A stretch of DNA of 64,000 bases from Nitratiruptor sp. SB155-2 (GCF_000010325.1 NC_009662.1:1260501-1324500), one strand, 5' to 3'; positions 37,283 through 47,342 are shown, numbered from the stretch's first letter. Notes: generated by a model not told the origin, from the letters alone. Numbers and translations are program-made.

Positions 37283-40013
37283 CGACTACCTTTTGACATC
37301 TCTCGCAAAGCGCACCCTCTTCTTTGGCTTTATACTTCCAGCATCTTGGGCATTTATGCAAAATAGCTTCTTTGATGATGAATTGATCCCCTTCTACTTT
37401 GAAATCGCCAAGCTCTTTGGAACCAATCTCTTCTTCAACGCCACTCACAATAAACCAATCTTCTCGCTCCGTTGCATCCAACGCAAGTACTTTTGACGAA
37501 GTGGTTTCAATGACAAGCTCCAAAGAGGATTTGATGATTTTCTTTTTTTTGAGTTGATCTACGATTTCGTTGAACTTGCTTCTCGCTTCGATCATATAAA
37601 CTTCATCAAAATCACTTTGGATCTCAGGCAGCGGCTCTATGGCAAAATCAAAAATATCTTCTGCATCGTTTCGAAGGACACTCGGTGCATGTTCCACAAT
37701 CTCATCGGCTGTATAGGTCAGAACCGGCGCAATGAGTCCGAGCATGCTTTTTGCGATGAGTGCCATGGCGCTCTGGCTCGCTCTTCGATGCGAATCGTTC
37801 AGGGCATCACAATAGAGTCTGTCTTTGCACACATCAAGATAGATTCCGCTAAATTCGTTGACGATAAAGTTATTGAGAGCGGAGAATCCTTTGGCAAATT
37901 GATAGTTTTTGAACTGCTTCTCCACCTCTTCAAAAACCGATTTCGCTTTTGCCAATATCCAGCGATCCAGTACTCCAAAATCGCTTTGGATGGTTTCTAG
38001 GTCATTGATGTTTGCCAGCATGAAACGGAAAGTGTTTCTCAGTTTTCTATACTGCTCGGCAATCTGTTTCAAGATATTGTCACTGATTTTCAGATCGCTT
38101 TGATAGTCGCTCATGGCAACCCAAAGGCGTAAAATCTCTACACCATACTTTTTGGCGACATCCATAGGCGCTACCACATTGCCTTTGGATTTGCTCATCT
38201 TCTCACCCTTCTCATCCACCGTAAAGCCGTGGGTGAGAATCGCTTTGAATGGTGCTCGTTTTTCGATGGCGCCACTGACCAGCAAAGAGCTTTGGAACCA
38301 TCCTCTATGCTGATCGCTTCCTTCCAGGTATAGATCTGCTGGATAATTACCCGCATCATAGCGTCTGCTTTTAAGCACCGCATACCAGGTTGAACCACTG
38401 TCAAACCAGACATCGAGGATATCCATCACTTTTTCAAGATCATTTGGATCGTACCCGCTTCCTGGATACAAAAGCTCTTCAACACTCAGACTGTACCAGG
38501 CGTCTGTCCCCATTCGCTCAAAAATCATGGCAATATAGTTCAAAACCTTCTCGTCATAAATCACTTCGCCCGTTTTTTTGTTTCTAAAAAAGGCGATCGG
38601 TACACCCCAGTCTCTTTGTCTTGAGATACACCAGTCGGGTCTGTTTTCGATCATGCTTTTTAGACGGTTTCTCCCCCATTCCGGATAAAAAGTGGTCTTT
38701 TCCACCTCTTCCAAAGCGATCTGGCGCAGCGTCTTTTGCAGATCTTTTGGCGCTTTGTCCACAGCGATAAACCACTGTTTTGTTGCACGGAAAATGATCG
38801 GTTTGTGGGTTCGCCAACAGTGTGGATAGGAGTGTTTGATATCCTCTTTTTTCAAAAGCGCATCGCCCAACAGTTCGCAAATTTTGTCATTTGCTTCAAA
38901 AACGTTCATACCGACAAACTCTTCAGGCAACAGCTTCTCTCGAACAATCGTCTCGTCATAGCGCCCCGCATCATCCACCGGCATCAGTACCTCAAGATCG
39001 TACTTCAGCCCTACTCTATAATCGTCTTCTCCATGTCCGGGAGCCGTATGGACCGCGCCTGTACCACTCTCGGTCGTGACATGCTCACCAAGTACGATGC
39101 GGCTTCTTCTGCCATTTAAAGGATTGATTGCGTGAAGATTTTCTAGATCTTTTGGCGAGATACTCTTTTCAACATCGCCTTTGACGATACCTTTTTCTTT
39201 GAGTTCATCAAGTAAGTCTGCCGCTACGACATAGCCGTCACTTGTCAAAACATACTCGATATCAGGATTGAGAGCGATTCCCGTATTGGCAGGAAGCGTC
39301 CATGGAGTGGTGGTCCAGATGATAATACTTGCCTCTTTGCCTATCTTTTGAACAGCTTCTTTATCCAGTTTGAAAGCCACATAAATGGAAGGTGAAACTT
39401 TGTCTTCATACTCCACTTCCGCTTCAGCGAGTGCCGTTTTTGCAGCCCAACTCCAATATACCGGTTTGCTTCGTTCAACCAAAAGCCCCTCTTTTGCGAT
39501 TTCACAAAGGGCTCGGTAGATATCGGCTTCAAAGGCGTAGTCCATCGTCAGATAGGGCTTTTCCCAATCAGCTATGACACCAAGGTTCTTGAACTCCTCT
39601 TTTTGAATACCCACAAACTTTGCAGCGTGTTCCCGGCAAAGTTCTCGAATCTTTGTTTTTGGAAGCTGCTCTTTTTTTGCAGTTCCAAGCTTCTTTTCCA
39701 CCTGCTGCTCAATCGGCAGACCATGACAGTCCCATCCGGGAGTAAAGCGGACCGCTTTGCCTTCAAAATAGTTAAATTTTACGATGATATCTTTTAAGAT
39801 TTTGTTGAGGGCGTGACCGATGTGGATGTGTCCGTTGGCATAAGGTGGACCATCATGAAGCGTGAAAAGCTCTTTGCCTTCACGGCTCTTTTTCATCTTT
39901 TCATACACATCTTTTTCAAACCATTTCGCAAACCGTTTTGGCTCGTTTTGAGGGAGATTGCCCCGCATCGGGAATGTGGTTTTGGGTAAAAGCAGCGTCT
40001 CTTTATAATCCAT
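37257..40013 (-). CDS. ileS: Isoleucine--tRNA ligase
   Basis: This 918-residue class I synthetase has [15 protein letters not shown] (HIGH) and EKMSKSKGN (KMSKS), the editing CP1 domain, and a C-terminal zinc-ribbon pair (CPRCWKYKA and CERCQKV). ATG 40013 is preferred over the TTG six codons upstream because an AGAGGG site precedes it. It charges tRNA(Ile). The gene sits on its own ahead of a small ORF and gatA. Confidence 0.96.
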   Translation of the reverse strand: MDYKETLLLPKTTFPMRGNLPQNEPKRFAKWFEKDVYEKMKKSREGKELFTLHDGPPYANGHIHIGHALNKILKDIIVKFNYFEGKAVRFTPGWDCHGLPIEQQVEKKLGTAKKEQLPKTKIRELCREHAAKFVGIQKEEFKNLGVIADWEKPYLTMDYAFEADIYRALCEIAKEGLLVERSKPVYWSWAAKTALAEAEVEYEDKVSPSIYVAFKLDKEAVQKIGKEASIIIWTTTPWTLPANTGIALNPDIEYVLTSDGYVVAADLLDELKEKGIVKGDVEKSISPKDLENLHAINPLNGRRSRIVLGEHVTTESGTGAVHTAPGHGEDDYRVGLKYDLEVLMPVDDAGRYDETIVREKLLPEEFVGMNVFEANDKICELLGDALLKKEDIKHSYPHCWRTHKPIIFRATKQWFIAVDKAPKDLQKTLRQIALEEVEKTTFYPEWGRNRLKSMIENRPDWCISRQRDWGVPIAFFRNKKTGEVIYDEKVLNYIAMIFERMGTDAWYSLSVEELLYPGSGYDPNDLEKVMDILDVWFDSGSTWYAVLKSRRYDAGNYPADLYLEGSDQHRGWFQSSLLVSGAIEKRAPFKAILTHGFTVDEKGEKMSKSKGNVVAPMDVAKKYGVEILRLWVAMSDYQSDLKISDNILKQIAEQYRKLRNTFRFMLANINDLETIQSDFGVLDRWILAKAKSVFEEVEKQFKNYQFAKGFSALNNFIVNEFSGIYLDVCKDRLYCDALNDSHRRASQSAMALIAKSMLGLIAPVLTYTADEIVEHAPSVLRNDAEDIFDFAIEPLPEIQSDFDEVYMIEARSKFNEIVDQLKKKKIIKSSLELVIETTSSKVLALDATEREDWFIVSGVEEEIGSKELGDFKVEGDQFIIKEAILHKCPRCWKYKAKEEGALCERCQKVVDGLEQAGS

Positions 40014-40083
40014 GAACCCTCTTTTATTCAATTTTTGGTTAATATTGTATAAAAAATGTGGTTAAAAGCTTCTGAATATTTGC

Positions 40084-40089
40084 TATAAT
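40084..40089 (+). promoter_or_regulatory. -10 box of cinA-like promoter
   Basis: TATAAT preceded by TTTGC lies 23 bases before the chosen ATG (40113). No strong -35 is seen. Confidence 0.5.
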
Positions 40090-40112
40090 CATTGAAACAG
40101 CAAGGAACGCCC

Positions 40113-41201
40113 ATGAAAAACGCGATTCTTTTTATCGGTCAAGACTTTTTGATCAACGATGCCTTCGTTGCCTCTATCGAAAGAACGATGCACAAACGAT
40201 TTGTCAATATCCATGCCAAGGAATTCTTTCACGACAAAGACAAAGATCTTATATTACATGTTACGAAAACGATCGAAGATTTTGACAACATTCTAATAGC
40301 TACAACTCATGAAAGTTTCTCAATAGTGAGCAAGATCTTATCAACGCTTTATGAAGACAATCTTGTTGCCAAAGAAGGAATGCTCGTCCCATCAAGAGTT
40401 TCTGAGATTGAAAAAGATAGCTACATTCTCCATACTCAAGAAAAGCAGATCAATGTCATAAAAGTAGAGGTGTGCGAAAAAGTACCAAACATTCTACTGG
40501 AAAGCAAGATCGAATCGGCTATTTTGCATATTTTCGATCTTGAATTTGAAGAGTTTATTGAAAAGCTCTCGCCGCTTGCAAGAACATTCGAAATAGAGAT
40601 ACAAACAACCAAACTGACACACAATCTATACAAAATTCTTGCTATCAACAAAAAATTTGGCGATCTGGCAATGTTTGTACAAAACGCAAAGCTCCTTTTC
40701 CCAAACAATATGATCATTGCACAAAATCTGTTTGAGTATCTTATAGACCGATTCACTATCGCCCATAAAAAGATCACATTTGCCGAAAGTTGCACAGGAG
40801 GACTTCTCGCTTCGATGCTTACGAAAATTCCGGGTGCTTCCAATATATTTGATGGATCGCTGGTGACTTATGCAAATGAGATAAAGCATGCTTGGCTTGG
40901 CGTACGAAACGAAACGCTGATGAAATATGGAGCAGTCAGCCATGAAACGGTAGAAGAGATGATTGAAGGTGCTCTGAAAAGTAGTGGAAGCGACTATGCT
41001 ATCGCCATCAGTGGGATCGCAGGCCCGGGTGGCGGCACTAACGAGAAACCTGTAGGAACGGTTTTTGTAGGTTGTGGAGATTCCAACCAATCCATTATCC
41101 ACAAAATGCACTTTCAAGGGGATCGTAACTATATCCAGTACCAAGCGGCAATGTATGGTGTGAAACTGCTTTTTGAAATAGCTTCTGACGAACTTTTTTG
41201 A
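40113..41201 (+). CDS. CinA-like protein: degenerate N-terminus, PncC amidase C-terminus
   Basis: This 362-residue protein has a C-terminal PncC domain (FAESCTGGLLASMLT, GSLVTYANEIK and SGIAGPGGGTNEKPVG) that deamidates nicotinamide mononucleotide. The N-terminal half corresponds to the CinA MoCF-like domain, but its GG-containing motif is replaced (FDNILIATTHESF), so it is probably inactive there. ATG 40113 has AAGGAA 7 bases upstream. It is followed by the tRNA promoter. Confidence 0.82.
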   Translation: MKNAILFIGQDFLINDAFVASIERTMHKRFVNIHAKEFFHDKDKDLILHVTKTIEDFDNILIATTHESFSIVSKILSTLYEDNLVAKEGMLVPSRVSEIEKDSYILHTQEKQINVIKVEVCEKVPNILLESKIESAILHIFDLEFEEFIEKLSPLARTFEIEIQTTKLTHNLYKILAINKKFGDLAMFVQNAKLLFPNNMIIAQNLFEYLIDRFTIAHKKITFAESCTGGLLASMLTKIPGASNIFDGSLVTYANEIKHAWLGVRNETLMKYGAVSHETVEEMIEGALKSSGSDYAIAISGIAGPGGGTNEKPVGTVFVGCGDSNQSIIHKMHFQGDRNYIQYQAAMYGVKLLFEIASDELF

Positions 41202-41207
41202 AAACTC

Positions 41208-41236
41208 TTGACAAGCAAAAAAATTTTGCTTATAAT
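41208..41236 (+). promoter_or_regulatory. Consensus sigma70 promoter of the tRNA array
   Basis: TTGACA (41208-41213) and TATAAT (41231-41236) are separated by exactly 17 bases, the strongest promoter in the window. The spacer contains a perfect inverted repeat, AAGCAAAA-AAA-TTTTGCTT (41213-41231), which just touches both hexamers. A leader of about 50 bases precedes tRNA-Lys. The repeat could be an operator, the terminator of the upstream gene or chance. Confidence 0.85.
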
Positions 41237-41292
41237 TTCACCCACATTCGTTGAGGGAAACAACCGAGAAAGCCCGAAGCGAAGGAAGTTTT

Positions 41293-41368
41293 GACCCGTT
41301 AGCTCAGCTGGTAGAGCAACTCCCTTTTAAGGAGTGGGCCGTTGGTTCGAATCCAACACGGGTCACCA
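41293..41368 (+). tRNA. tRNA-Lys (anticodon TTT)
   Basis: A 76-base cloverleaf: acceptor stem GACCCGT with ACGGGTC, D-loop AGCTCAGCTGGTAGAGC, anticodon stem ACTCC/GGAGT with loop CTTTTAA (anticodon TTT), T-arm GTTCGAATC and an encoded CCA. Confidence 0.97.
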
Positions 41369-41373
41369 CTTCA

Positions 41374-41449
41374 GACCCCTTCATCTAGTGGCCAAGGATG
41401 CCACCCTTTCACGGTGGTCACAGGGGTTCAAATCCCCTAGGGGTCGCCA
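41374..41449 (+). tRNA. tRNA-Glu (anticodon TTC)
   Basis: A 76-base tRNA: acceptor GACCCCT/AGGGGTC, anticodon stem CCACC/GGTGG with loop CTTTCAC (TTC), T-loop GTTCAAATC and an encoded CCA. It begins 5 bases after tRNA-Lys. Confidence 0.97.
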
Positions 41450-41455
41450 TTTGAT

Positions 41456-41531
41456 GGTCGCTTAGCTCAGTTGGTAGAGCGCTTGCCTTACAAGCAAGTG
41501 GTCAGTGGTTCGAGTCCACTAGCGACCACCA
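41456..41531 (+). tRNA. tRNA-Val (anticodon TAC)
   Basis: A 76-base tRNA: acceptor GGTCGCT/AGCGACC, anticodon stem CTTGC/GCAAG with loop CTTACAA (TAC), T-loop GTTCGAGTC and an encoded CCA. Confidence 0.97.
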
Positions 41532-41534
41532 TTT

Positions 41535-41611
<77 letters not shown>

Positions 41612-41724
41612 TCATCTACTGGTCAATCTCCCACAAAAACCACAATCGAAAAATATAGCCCTTCTTAGAACTTTTTTAGAACGTTTTTGTATTACAATTT
41701 TTCCAATTCCATCTAAGGATTGTA

Positions 41725-42426
41725 ATGCAAGAAGATATGCCTATATATATGATTGAATCGACACAGGAACTACAAAGAGAACAAATAGGGAAATTTTTCT
41801 TTACGCATAACGATTTTGCACCCATTCAACTCCATGAACAACACAATAGATACGCCATATGGAAAGTACTTCCACACTTCAATGCAAAATTTTTAAACCA
41901 AAATGTATCCGGAACAGTCGTTATAGAGGTAAAACCAACGATTGCGTTCTCTTTTACTGCCAATATCGAAATGGTTTGGGAATTTAGCGATATACGCTAT
42001 ATCCGTCTGCCGCACACAAATGCTATCGAATATATGTATCATAGAAAAACTCCTAGAGTATTTCTTGGCTCGAAAGGACTTTTGAAAATTTTGTCTCAAG
42101 ATGGTGTTCATCCCATGTACATTGTAGATATCATCGATATTTCACAAGGGGGTGCGAAAATAAAGATTGATGAATACATTGACAAAAAAAGTGTCTCTCT
42201 TTCGTTTCGGATATCAGAGAAAAAAGTTTTGTTTACAGGTGCTATTGTAGGTAGTGAGATAATAAACGATCATAGGTACTACAATATCAAATTTGAAGAT
42301 ATGGAACAAGAGGACAAACTACTTTTAGGAAAATATATTGATACCCAACTGAAACTCAATTCACAAAGTAGTTTATCCTATTGGGGCTTTTTTTATGAAA
42401 CACCGAATAGTCATGGTATACTCTGA
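41725..42426 (+). CDS. PilZ-domain protein, copy 1
   Basis: This 233-residue protein has an N-terminal YcgR-N-like beta domain (about 20-120) and a C-terminal PilZ domain with the c-di-GMP motifs (HRKTPR = RxxxR) and DISQGG (D/N-x-S-x-x-G). It should bind c-di-GMP and affect motility or adhesion. AAGGA lies 7 bases before ATG 41725. A TACAAT (41693-41698) 26 bases upstream may be its -10. It is homologous to the frameshifted copy that follows. Confidence 0.86.
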   Translation: MQEDMPIYMIESTQELQREQIGKFFFTHNDFAPIQLHEQHNRYAIWKVLPHFNAKFLNQNVSGTVVIEVKPTIAFSFTANIEMVWEFSDIRYIRLPHTNAIEYMYHRKTPRVFLGSKGLLKILSQDGVHPMYIVDIIDISQGGAKIKIDEYIDKKSVSLSFRISEKKVLFTGAIVGSEIINDHRYYNIKFEDMEQEDKLLLGKYIDTQLKLNSQSSLSYWGFFYETPNSHGIL

Positions 42427-42588
42427 AATAAATCAATATAATTTTATATAATGAATTTCAACAAATTTAACAAAAAAGGATGACGCAATGCCTTCGTATC
42501 AATCACTTCTTTCTTTGCAAAATTCACAAAAATTGCCAATAGGAACAAAAGCAAATTATACATTGACTCAGGCCATAAGATTCCAATC

Positions 42589-43101
42589 GTGTTTCATGCG
42601 ATAGAAGAAACATATGAATTGTGGAAAGTTCCGCCACATAAATACATTAAAAAAATTCACAAAGATGGTATGGCTAAAATTCTCATTCCTCTTTCACCTC
42701 TATCCTGCATTACAATTTCCGTGTCGATTGAACAGATTTTTACTTTCGGGAAAGAAACAGTTTTAAAAATCCCACACTCCACACAAATCGAATTTTTATC
42801 AAAAAGAAAATATCCCAGAATCGAAGTAGCCATCAAGGCTCTTTTAAGAACAATGGAAACAAAACCATCGGTGGTCCATTCCGTTAGAATATTGGACCTA
42901 TCTGAACATGGTATGAAAATAGCTCTTAACGACTGTGTCTTAGATAGCGCCCATCCTATCTATATGCGTTTTCAGATCGATCATTCCACAATAGAACTGG
43001 AAGGAGAAATAGTAGGTGTCCATAAAGAAGAGGATGGATGCTATTACAATATCAAAATATCTAAAATCGATGAAAAAGCCCAATTTTTAATCAATAAATA
43101 A
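42589..43101 (+). CDS. PilZ-domain protein, copy 2 (frameshifted 5' end)
   Basis: The intact frame, starting at GTG 42589, gives 170 residues with a PilZ domain (KRKYPR and DLSEHG). Just upstream, ATG 42488 with a good AAAAGGA site opens a 38-codon frame that stops at 42602. The sequence in the downstream frame also continues upstream to 42484 without stop and still aligns with copy 1 (DSGHKIPIVFHA... to the WKV). So one base seems lost near 42560-42565. It is either a pseudogene, a phase-variable event or a sequencing error. The GTG has no clear ribosome site. Confidence 0.65.
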   Translation: MFHAIEETYELWKVPPHKYIKKIHKDGMAKILIPLSPLSCITISVSIEQIFTFGKETVLKIPHSTQIEFLSKRKYPRIEVAIKALLRTMETKPSVVHSVRILDLSEHGMKIALNDCVLDSAHPIYMRFQIDHSTIELEGEIVGVHKEEDGCYYNIKISKIDEKAQFLINK

Positions 43102-43159
43102 TAAATATATCCAAACGCATATCAATAAAGAGATCGATTCTATAGCGAAGTAGATCTTT

Positions 43160-43612
43160 TCATCCTCTTTTTAAAAATTTTTGCAATATGAATGCATGGT
43201 CAAAAACGAGTCTATCCCAAGGAATATCCTCGACTTTGATAATATGGGCTTCTTTTGCGTCATCCCCACCTTTTGGGCTTCCTTGTGCGATACAATCAAA
43301 GGTAATAGATACGGTGTGAAACCTCGGATCTCTCAATGGATCGCTAAAAACGTGAAAGAGCCTGGGACTTTCCACATCCAATCCGGTTTCCTCTTTCATT
43401 TCGCGGCGTAATGCATCCTCTACCTTCTCTCCAATTTCGACAAAACCGCCAGGCAATGCAAATCCTTTCGGATCATTTTTTCTCTCAATAAGCACGATGC
43501 CTTTAAATTCATTTCCTTCAAATATCTTTATGATTCCATCCACCGCCACATAGGGCGTTTTGGGTTGAAACGGGTAGCTATACTTAACGTTTGAGGAGTT
43601 TTCTAAGCTCAT
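43160..43612 (-). CDS. Nudix hydrolase
   Basis: This 150-residue protein has the complete Nudix box, GGFVEIGEKVEDALRREMKEETGLD, near residue 60. ATG 43612 is chosen because AAGGAG lies 5 bases before it; the longer frame reads inside polX and has no site. Nudix enzymes cleave nucleoside diphosphates linked to another group; the substrate is unknown. Its start overlaps the polX stop by 29 bases. Confidence 0.87.
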   Translation of the reverse strand: MSLENSSNVKYSYPFQPKTPYVAVDGIIKIFEGNEFKGIVLIERKNDPKGFALPGGFVEIGEKVEDALRREMKEETGLDVESPRLFHVFSDPLRDPRFHTVSITFDCIAQGSPKGGDDAKEAHIIKVEDIPWDRLVFDHAFILQKFLKRG

Positions 43613-45299
43613 CCAGGCTCCTTGTGTTGATAATATCCTCTTTTTCACACCAACCTCTTCTTGCCTGATTGACACCATATTGCATGTAAAAGAGGGAGTA
43701 GATATTGTGAGAATCTGTATTGATTGACATTTTCACGCCCAGCTCTTTTGCCATTTTGGCATGAATGTCATTGAGATCCAAGCGATCGGGCTGCGCATTG
43801 ATCTCCATGTGGATACCATTTTGTTTGGCCCGCTCCAGAATCTTGGTCATATCAACTGCTATAGGCTCTCGCATATTGATCATTCTTCCTGTTGGATGGG
43901 CGATGATATTAACGTAAGGGTTGTCCATCGCTTTTAAAATTCTATCCGTCTGTTTTTTTTGTTCAAGATTGAATTTATAATGCACAGCAGCCAACACCAC
44001 ATCCATCTGTGCCAAAACCTCGTCACTCATATCAAGCGAGCCATCTTCCAAAATATCGACTTCCATTCCTTTTAAAATGGTAATTCCATCGATCTTTTCA
44101 TTAACTCTATCGATCTCTTCAAACTCTTTGAGCGCCCTCTTCTCATCCAGCCCTTTCGCTACAGTAAGCCGTTTGGAATGATCTGTAATAGCGATATACT
44201 CATATCCCATCTCTTTCGCCGCTTTTGCCATATCCTCGATGGTATGTTTTCCGTCACTATAGACGGTATGCATGTGAAGATCCCCTTTGATATCGCTAAG
44301 CTCCACAAGCTTTGGGAGCCTCCCAGCTTTACAAGCCTCGATCTCCCCTCTGTTTTCCCTCAATTCCGGTTCGATATAGCAAAGTCCTACCGCTTGATAG
44401 ACCTCCTCTTCCGTTTTTCCGGCAATGCGTTCGTTTCCTTTGAAAACACCGTACTCATTTACCTTCAGACCGAGTTCTATCGCAATTTTTCGCACTTCGA
44501 TGTTATGCGCTTTCGAACCTGTAAAATAGTGCAAAGCCGAACCATAACTCTCATCTTCTACGCTTCTTAGATCCACTTGAAGATCGTTATTGAGAATCAC
44601 GGTGGACCTGGTAGAACCGGCAGAAACCACCTCTTTGATTTTTGGATATTTGATGAAGTGACGAATCACTTCACTAAAATCTTTTGCGGTAGCCAAAATA
44701 TCAAGATCTCCTACAGTCTCTTTTTTTCTTCGAAAACTGCCGGCCACCTCCAAATGGGTAAGCTCTATTTGATGCAGATACTCCAACAGATCATCCACGT
44801 ACTCTTTCGCTTCACTCCATTTAAAGCGTTGGCCCGCTTTTTTGGCCAGTTTCACTCCTTTCAAAATCTTTTGCACCAATGTCGGGCCAAATCCAGGAAG
44901 TTTTTCTATTTCACCACTCTCGGCTGCTCTGCGCAAATCCTCCATAGACTGGATATGGAGTTTTTCATACAATGTTTTGATCCTTTTGGGACCAAGCCCT
45001 TCGATGGAGAGCATCTCCACAAGAGTCGGAGGGATCTCCTCTTTGATCTGCTCCAGTTTGGAAAACTTCCCCGTTTTGACGATCTCTTTGATATAGAGCG
45101 ACAAATCGGTTCCGATTCCCGGGAGTTTTGTCAGATCATACCCTTCGTTGACGAGTTCTTCCAAGCTTTTCCCGATATTTTCTACCGTTCTTGCCGCATT
45201 TCTGTATGCCCTAACCTTAAAAGGATTTTCTCCCTTTATCTCCAAAAGATCTGCATATTCGTTAAAAATTTTTGCGATTTCACTGTTGGTTATAGCCAT
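43584..45299 (-). CDS. polX: DNA polymerase X family protein with PHP domain
   Basis: This 571-residue protein has N-terminal helix-hairpin-helix repeats (LPGIGTDLSLYI, SIEGLGPKRI and LPGFGPTLVQK), the pol X palm (GSFRRKKETVGDLDIL) and a C-terminal PHP domain (DLHMHTVYSDGKHTIEDM and later HP/H motifs). It is a gap-filling repair polymerase with a metal-dependent nuclease. Confidence 0.93.
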   Translation of the reverse strand: MAITNSEIAKIFNEYADLLEIKGENPFKVRAYRNAARTVENIGKSLEELVNEGYDLTKLPGIGTDLSLYIKEIVKTGKFSKLEQIKEEIPPTLVEMLSIEGLGPKRIKTLYEKLHIQSMEDLRRAAESGEIEKLPGFGPTLVQKILKGVKLAKKAGQRFKWSEAKEYVDDLLEYLHQIELTHLEVAGSFRRKKETVGDLDILATAKDFSEVIRHFIKYPKIKEVVSAGSTRSTVILNNDLQVDLRSVEDESYGSALHYFTGSKAHNIEVRKIAIELGLKVNEYGVFKGNERIAGKTEEEVYQAVGLCYIEPELRENRGEIEACKAGRLPKLVELSDIKGDLHMHTVYSDGKHTIEDMAKAAKEMGYEYIAITDHSKRLTVAKGLDEKRALKEFEEIDRVNEKIDGITILKGMEVDILEDGSLDMSDEVLAQMDVVLAAVHYKFNLEQKKQTDRILKAMDNPYVNIIAHPTGRMINMREPIAVDMTKILERAKQNGIHMEINAQPDRLDLNDIHAKMAKELGVKMSINTDSHNIYSLFYMQYGVNQARRGWCEKEDIINTRSLDELRKLLKR

Positions 45300-45302
45300 G
45301 AT

Positions 45303-45482
45303 CTACCTCGATTTCAAATATGCGCCAAAAATCATTATAGCAATACCCGCTATCATCATACCGTATGCCCCGCCGCTCGTCAGCTGTACGCATCCAACAG
45401 TAAAAGCGTTGAAAGCTGTTACCATCAGTCCCCATCCAAACAGATAGAACAGCTCACCTTTTCGACACACTCTGCATTTCAT
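45303..45482 (-). CDS. Small membrane protein with a CxxC motif
   Basis: This 59-residue protein begins with MKCRVCRKGE, a lone CxxC knuckle, and has two hydrophobic helices (residues ~12-32 and 38-57). ATG 45482 has GGGTG upstream. It lies three bases before polX on the minus strand. I do not recognise a family. Confidence 0.6.
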   Translation of the reverse strand: MKCRVCRKGELFYLFGWGLMVTAFNAFTVGCVQLTSGGAYGMMIAGIAIMIFGAYLKSR

Positions 45483-45499
45483 TTTCACCCGCTTTTTTG

Positions 45500-45505
45500 T
45501 ATTAT
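45500..45505 (+). promoter_or_regulatory. -10-like box before the response regulator
   Basis: TATTAT lies 21 bases before TTG 45527, at the spacing of other promoters here. The -35 is unclear. Confidence 0.35.
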
Positions 45506-45526
45506 TATATTGTTAAAGGAGAGGAT

Positions 45527-46192
45527 TTGCAAAAAGCGTCTGTTTTACTGCTCGAAGATGATATCAACCTTGCCGAAACCGTCAAAGAGTATCTTGAAGA
45601 TGAGGGATATAACGTGGATGTGGTTCATACATCGAGTGATGCAATGGATAGTGTTTACGAAAAACATTATGATATTTTGCTTTTCGACGTCATGGTTCCT
45701 GGGATTGACGGCTTTGAGCTTCTAAAAAAAATCAGAGAAAAAGAAGAGACTCCAGCAATCTTCATCACTTCACTTGACAGTGTGGAAAACCTCGAAAAAG
45801 GATTCGAAAGCGGTGCAGATGACTATATCAGGAAACCTTTTGCATTGAAAGAACTCAAAATCAGAATGGAAACGCTCTTGAAAAGAAGCTTCGAAACGAA
45901 AAAGGATCGTATACAAATAGCCAGCAACATTTTCTTTGATATCAAATCGAACCAGCTCATCCTCAACAATGAACCAATCAATCTCAATCAAAAAGAGCTT
46001 CGTTTACTAAAGCTTTTTTTGCAACATCCCAATGAAGTACTCAGTCATGAAACGATCTATGAACATCTTTGGGATTATGAAGAGACACCAAGTGATATGG
46101 CGCTACGAACCTATATAAAAAATCTTCGAAAATATATTGGAAAAGAGAGGATAGAGAGTATCAAACGCCATGGTTACAAATTTATCAAGTGA
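45527..46192 (+). CDS. OmpR/PhoB-family response regulator
   Basis: This 221-residue protein has the receiver domain (LLLEDDINLAE, phospho-Asp in LLFDVMVPGIDG, and the RKPF Lys) and a C-terminal winged helix (QKELRLLKLFLQHPNEVLS). TTG 45527 is chosen for the AAAGGAG 5 bases upstream. Its 3' end overlaps the histidine-kinase start by 23 bases. Tandem repeats at 47661-47680, just downstream of the kinase gene, are a plausible binding site. Confidence 0.88.
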   Translation: MQKASVLLLEDDINLAETVKEYLEDEGYNVDVVHTSSDAMDSVYEKHYDILLFDVMVPGIDGFELLKKIREKEETPAIFITSLDSVENLEKGFESGADDYIRKPFALKELKIRMETLLKRSFETKKDRIQIASNIFFDIKSNQLILNNEPINLNQKELRLLKLFLQHPNEVLSHETIYEHLWDYEETPSDMALRTYIKNLRKYIGKERIESIKRHGYKFIK

Positions 46193-47342
46193 AAAAAAGA
46201 GTCTTTGGAACTTTCTACTGCTTTATATATTTTTAACCATTATCATTTTGACGTTGGCATCCTTTAGCTATTACCGTTTTGAAAAAGAGCTGATGCTCAA
46301 CTCCCATCTTCCTAAACTGCATACCTATGCCAAATATGTCATCACCCGTATCAGACAGATGCATAAAAGTCTGCTGGAGGACAACTACTATCCAAGATAC
46401 TCCAACTTCAATTCCGCAATCTACGATGCGGATTACGAAAAAATCTTTTCTTTGCTGAAAAATGAATCGATCGATTTTAAACATATGCTCTACAAAAAAG
46501 GAAAATATATCTATTTCATAAAAGAGCCGGAACTCTACTATCTGGGGGCAAAATATGTGATTATCGAGATGAAAGATGATGAAGAGTGGCTCTTTTCTGT
46601 GTATAGAAATATAACGTTGTTTGGTTTACTCTTTCTTCTTTTTATGGCCGGACTTGGGTATTATCTCGTAAAACTCTTTTTAAAACCGATGAAAGACTCT
46701 ATCATGCTTTTAAACAATTTCATCAAAGATACGACACATGAACTCAACACTCCTGTAAGCACAATTTTAACCAATGTAGAGACGCTCAAAGATAGCTCAA
46801 TTGATCAAAAAAGTAAACGGAAAATCGAACGTATCGATATAGCAGCGCGGACGATATCAACCATCTATGAAGATCTCTCCTATCTCTTGCTGCGAGATAA
46901 AATTCCATCAACAATAGAAAAAATCGATATGAATGAACTATTACAACAACGCATCGACTACTTTAAAACACTTGCAGACTCGAAAAAAATCAAAATTATC
47001 TTTCAGCCTGCTCAACAAAGTTACATACACGCTGATAGGAAAAAAATGGCTCGACTCATAGACAATCTTCTTTCCAATGCCATCAAATACAATAAAATCG
47101 GCGGTACAATCTTCATCACCACAACTCCTAACAGTTTTACGATCGAGGATACTGGAATCGGTATACCTCCAGACAAACTCCATCACATTTTCGAACGCTA
47201 CAGCAGACTCCAAAGCAGTGAAGGAGGATTTGGTCTCGGCCTCAATATCGTCGATATGATCGCTAAAGAGTTTCATCTTGCACTCGATATCCAATCAAAA
47301 CCGGATCAATTTACAAGGATAACCGTACGATGGCAAAAATAG
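46170..47342 (+). CDS. Sensor histidine kinase
   Basis: This 390-residue kinase has an N-terminal membrane helix (18-38), an extracytoplasmic part to about residue 147, a second membrane helix (148-170) and no HAMP. The H-box (DTTHELNTPVSTI), N-box (LLSNAIKYN), G1 (EDTGIGIPPDK) and G2 (GGFGLGLNIV) are all present. It should phosphorylate the overlapping response regulator. The signal sensed is unknown. The cytochrome genes downstream hint at respiratory control. Confidence 0.9.
   Translation: MVTNLSSEKKSLWNFLLLYIFLTIIILTLASFSYYRFEKELMLNSHLPKLHTYAKYVITRIRQMHKSLLEDNYYPRYSNFNSAIYDADYEKIFSLLKNESIDFKHMLYKKGKYIYFIKEPELYYLGAKYVIIEMKDDEEWLFSVYRNITLFGLLFLLFMAGLGYYLVKLFLKPMKDSIMLLNNFIKDTTHELNTPVSTILTNVETLKDSSIDQKSKRKIERIDIAARTISTIYEDLSYLLLRDKIPSTIEKIDMNELLQQRIDYFKTLADSKKIKIIFQPAQQSYIHADRKKMARLIDNLLSNAIKYNKIGGTIFITTTPNSFTIEDTGIGIPPDKLHHIFERYSRLQSSEGGFGLGLNIVDMIAKEFHLALDIQSKPDQFTRITVRWQK

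Noticed and set aside
41213-41231. AT-rich palindrome as a rho-independent terminator of cinA
   Set aside because: It lies between -35 and -10 of the tRNA promoter and the stem has only two G-C pairs, so a terminator is less likely than an operator or chance.
44577-45725. A 382-codon plus-strand frame opposite polX and into the response regulator
   Set aside because: It is antisense to polX, with no ribosome site or recognisable domain.
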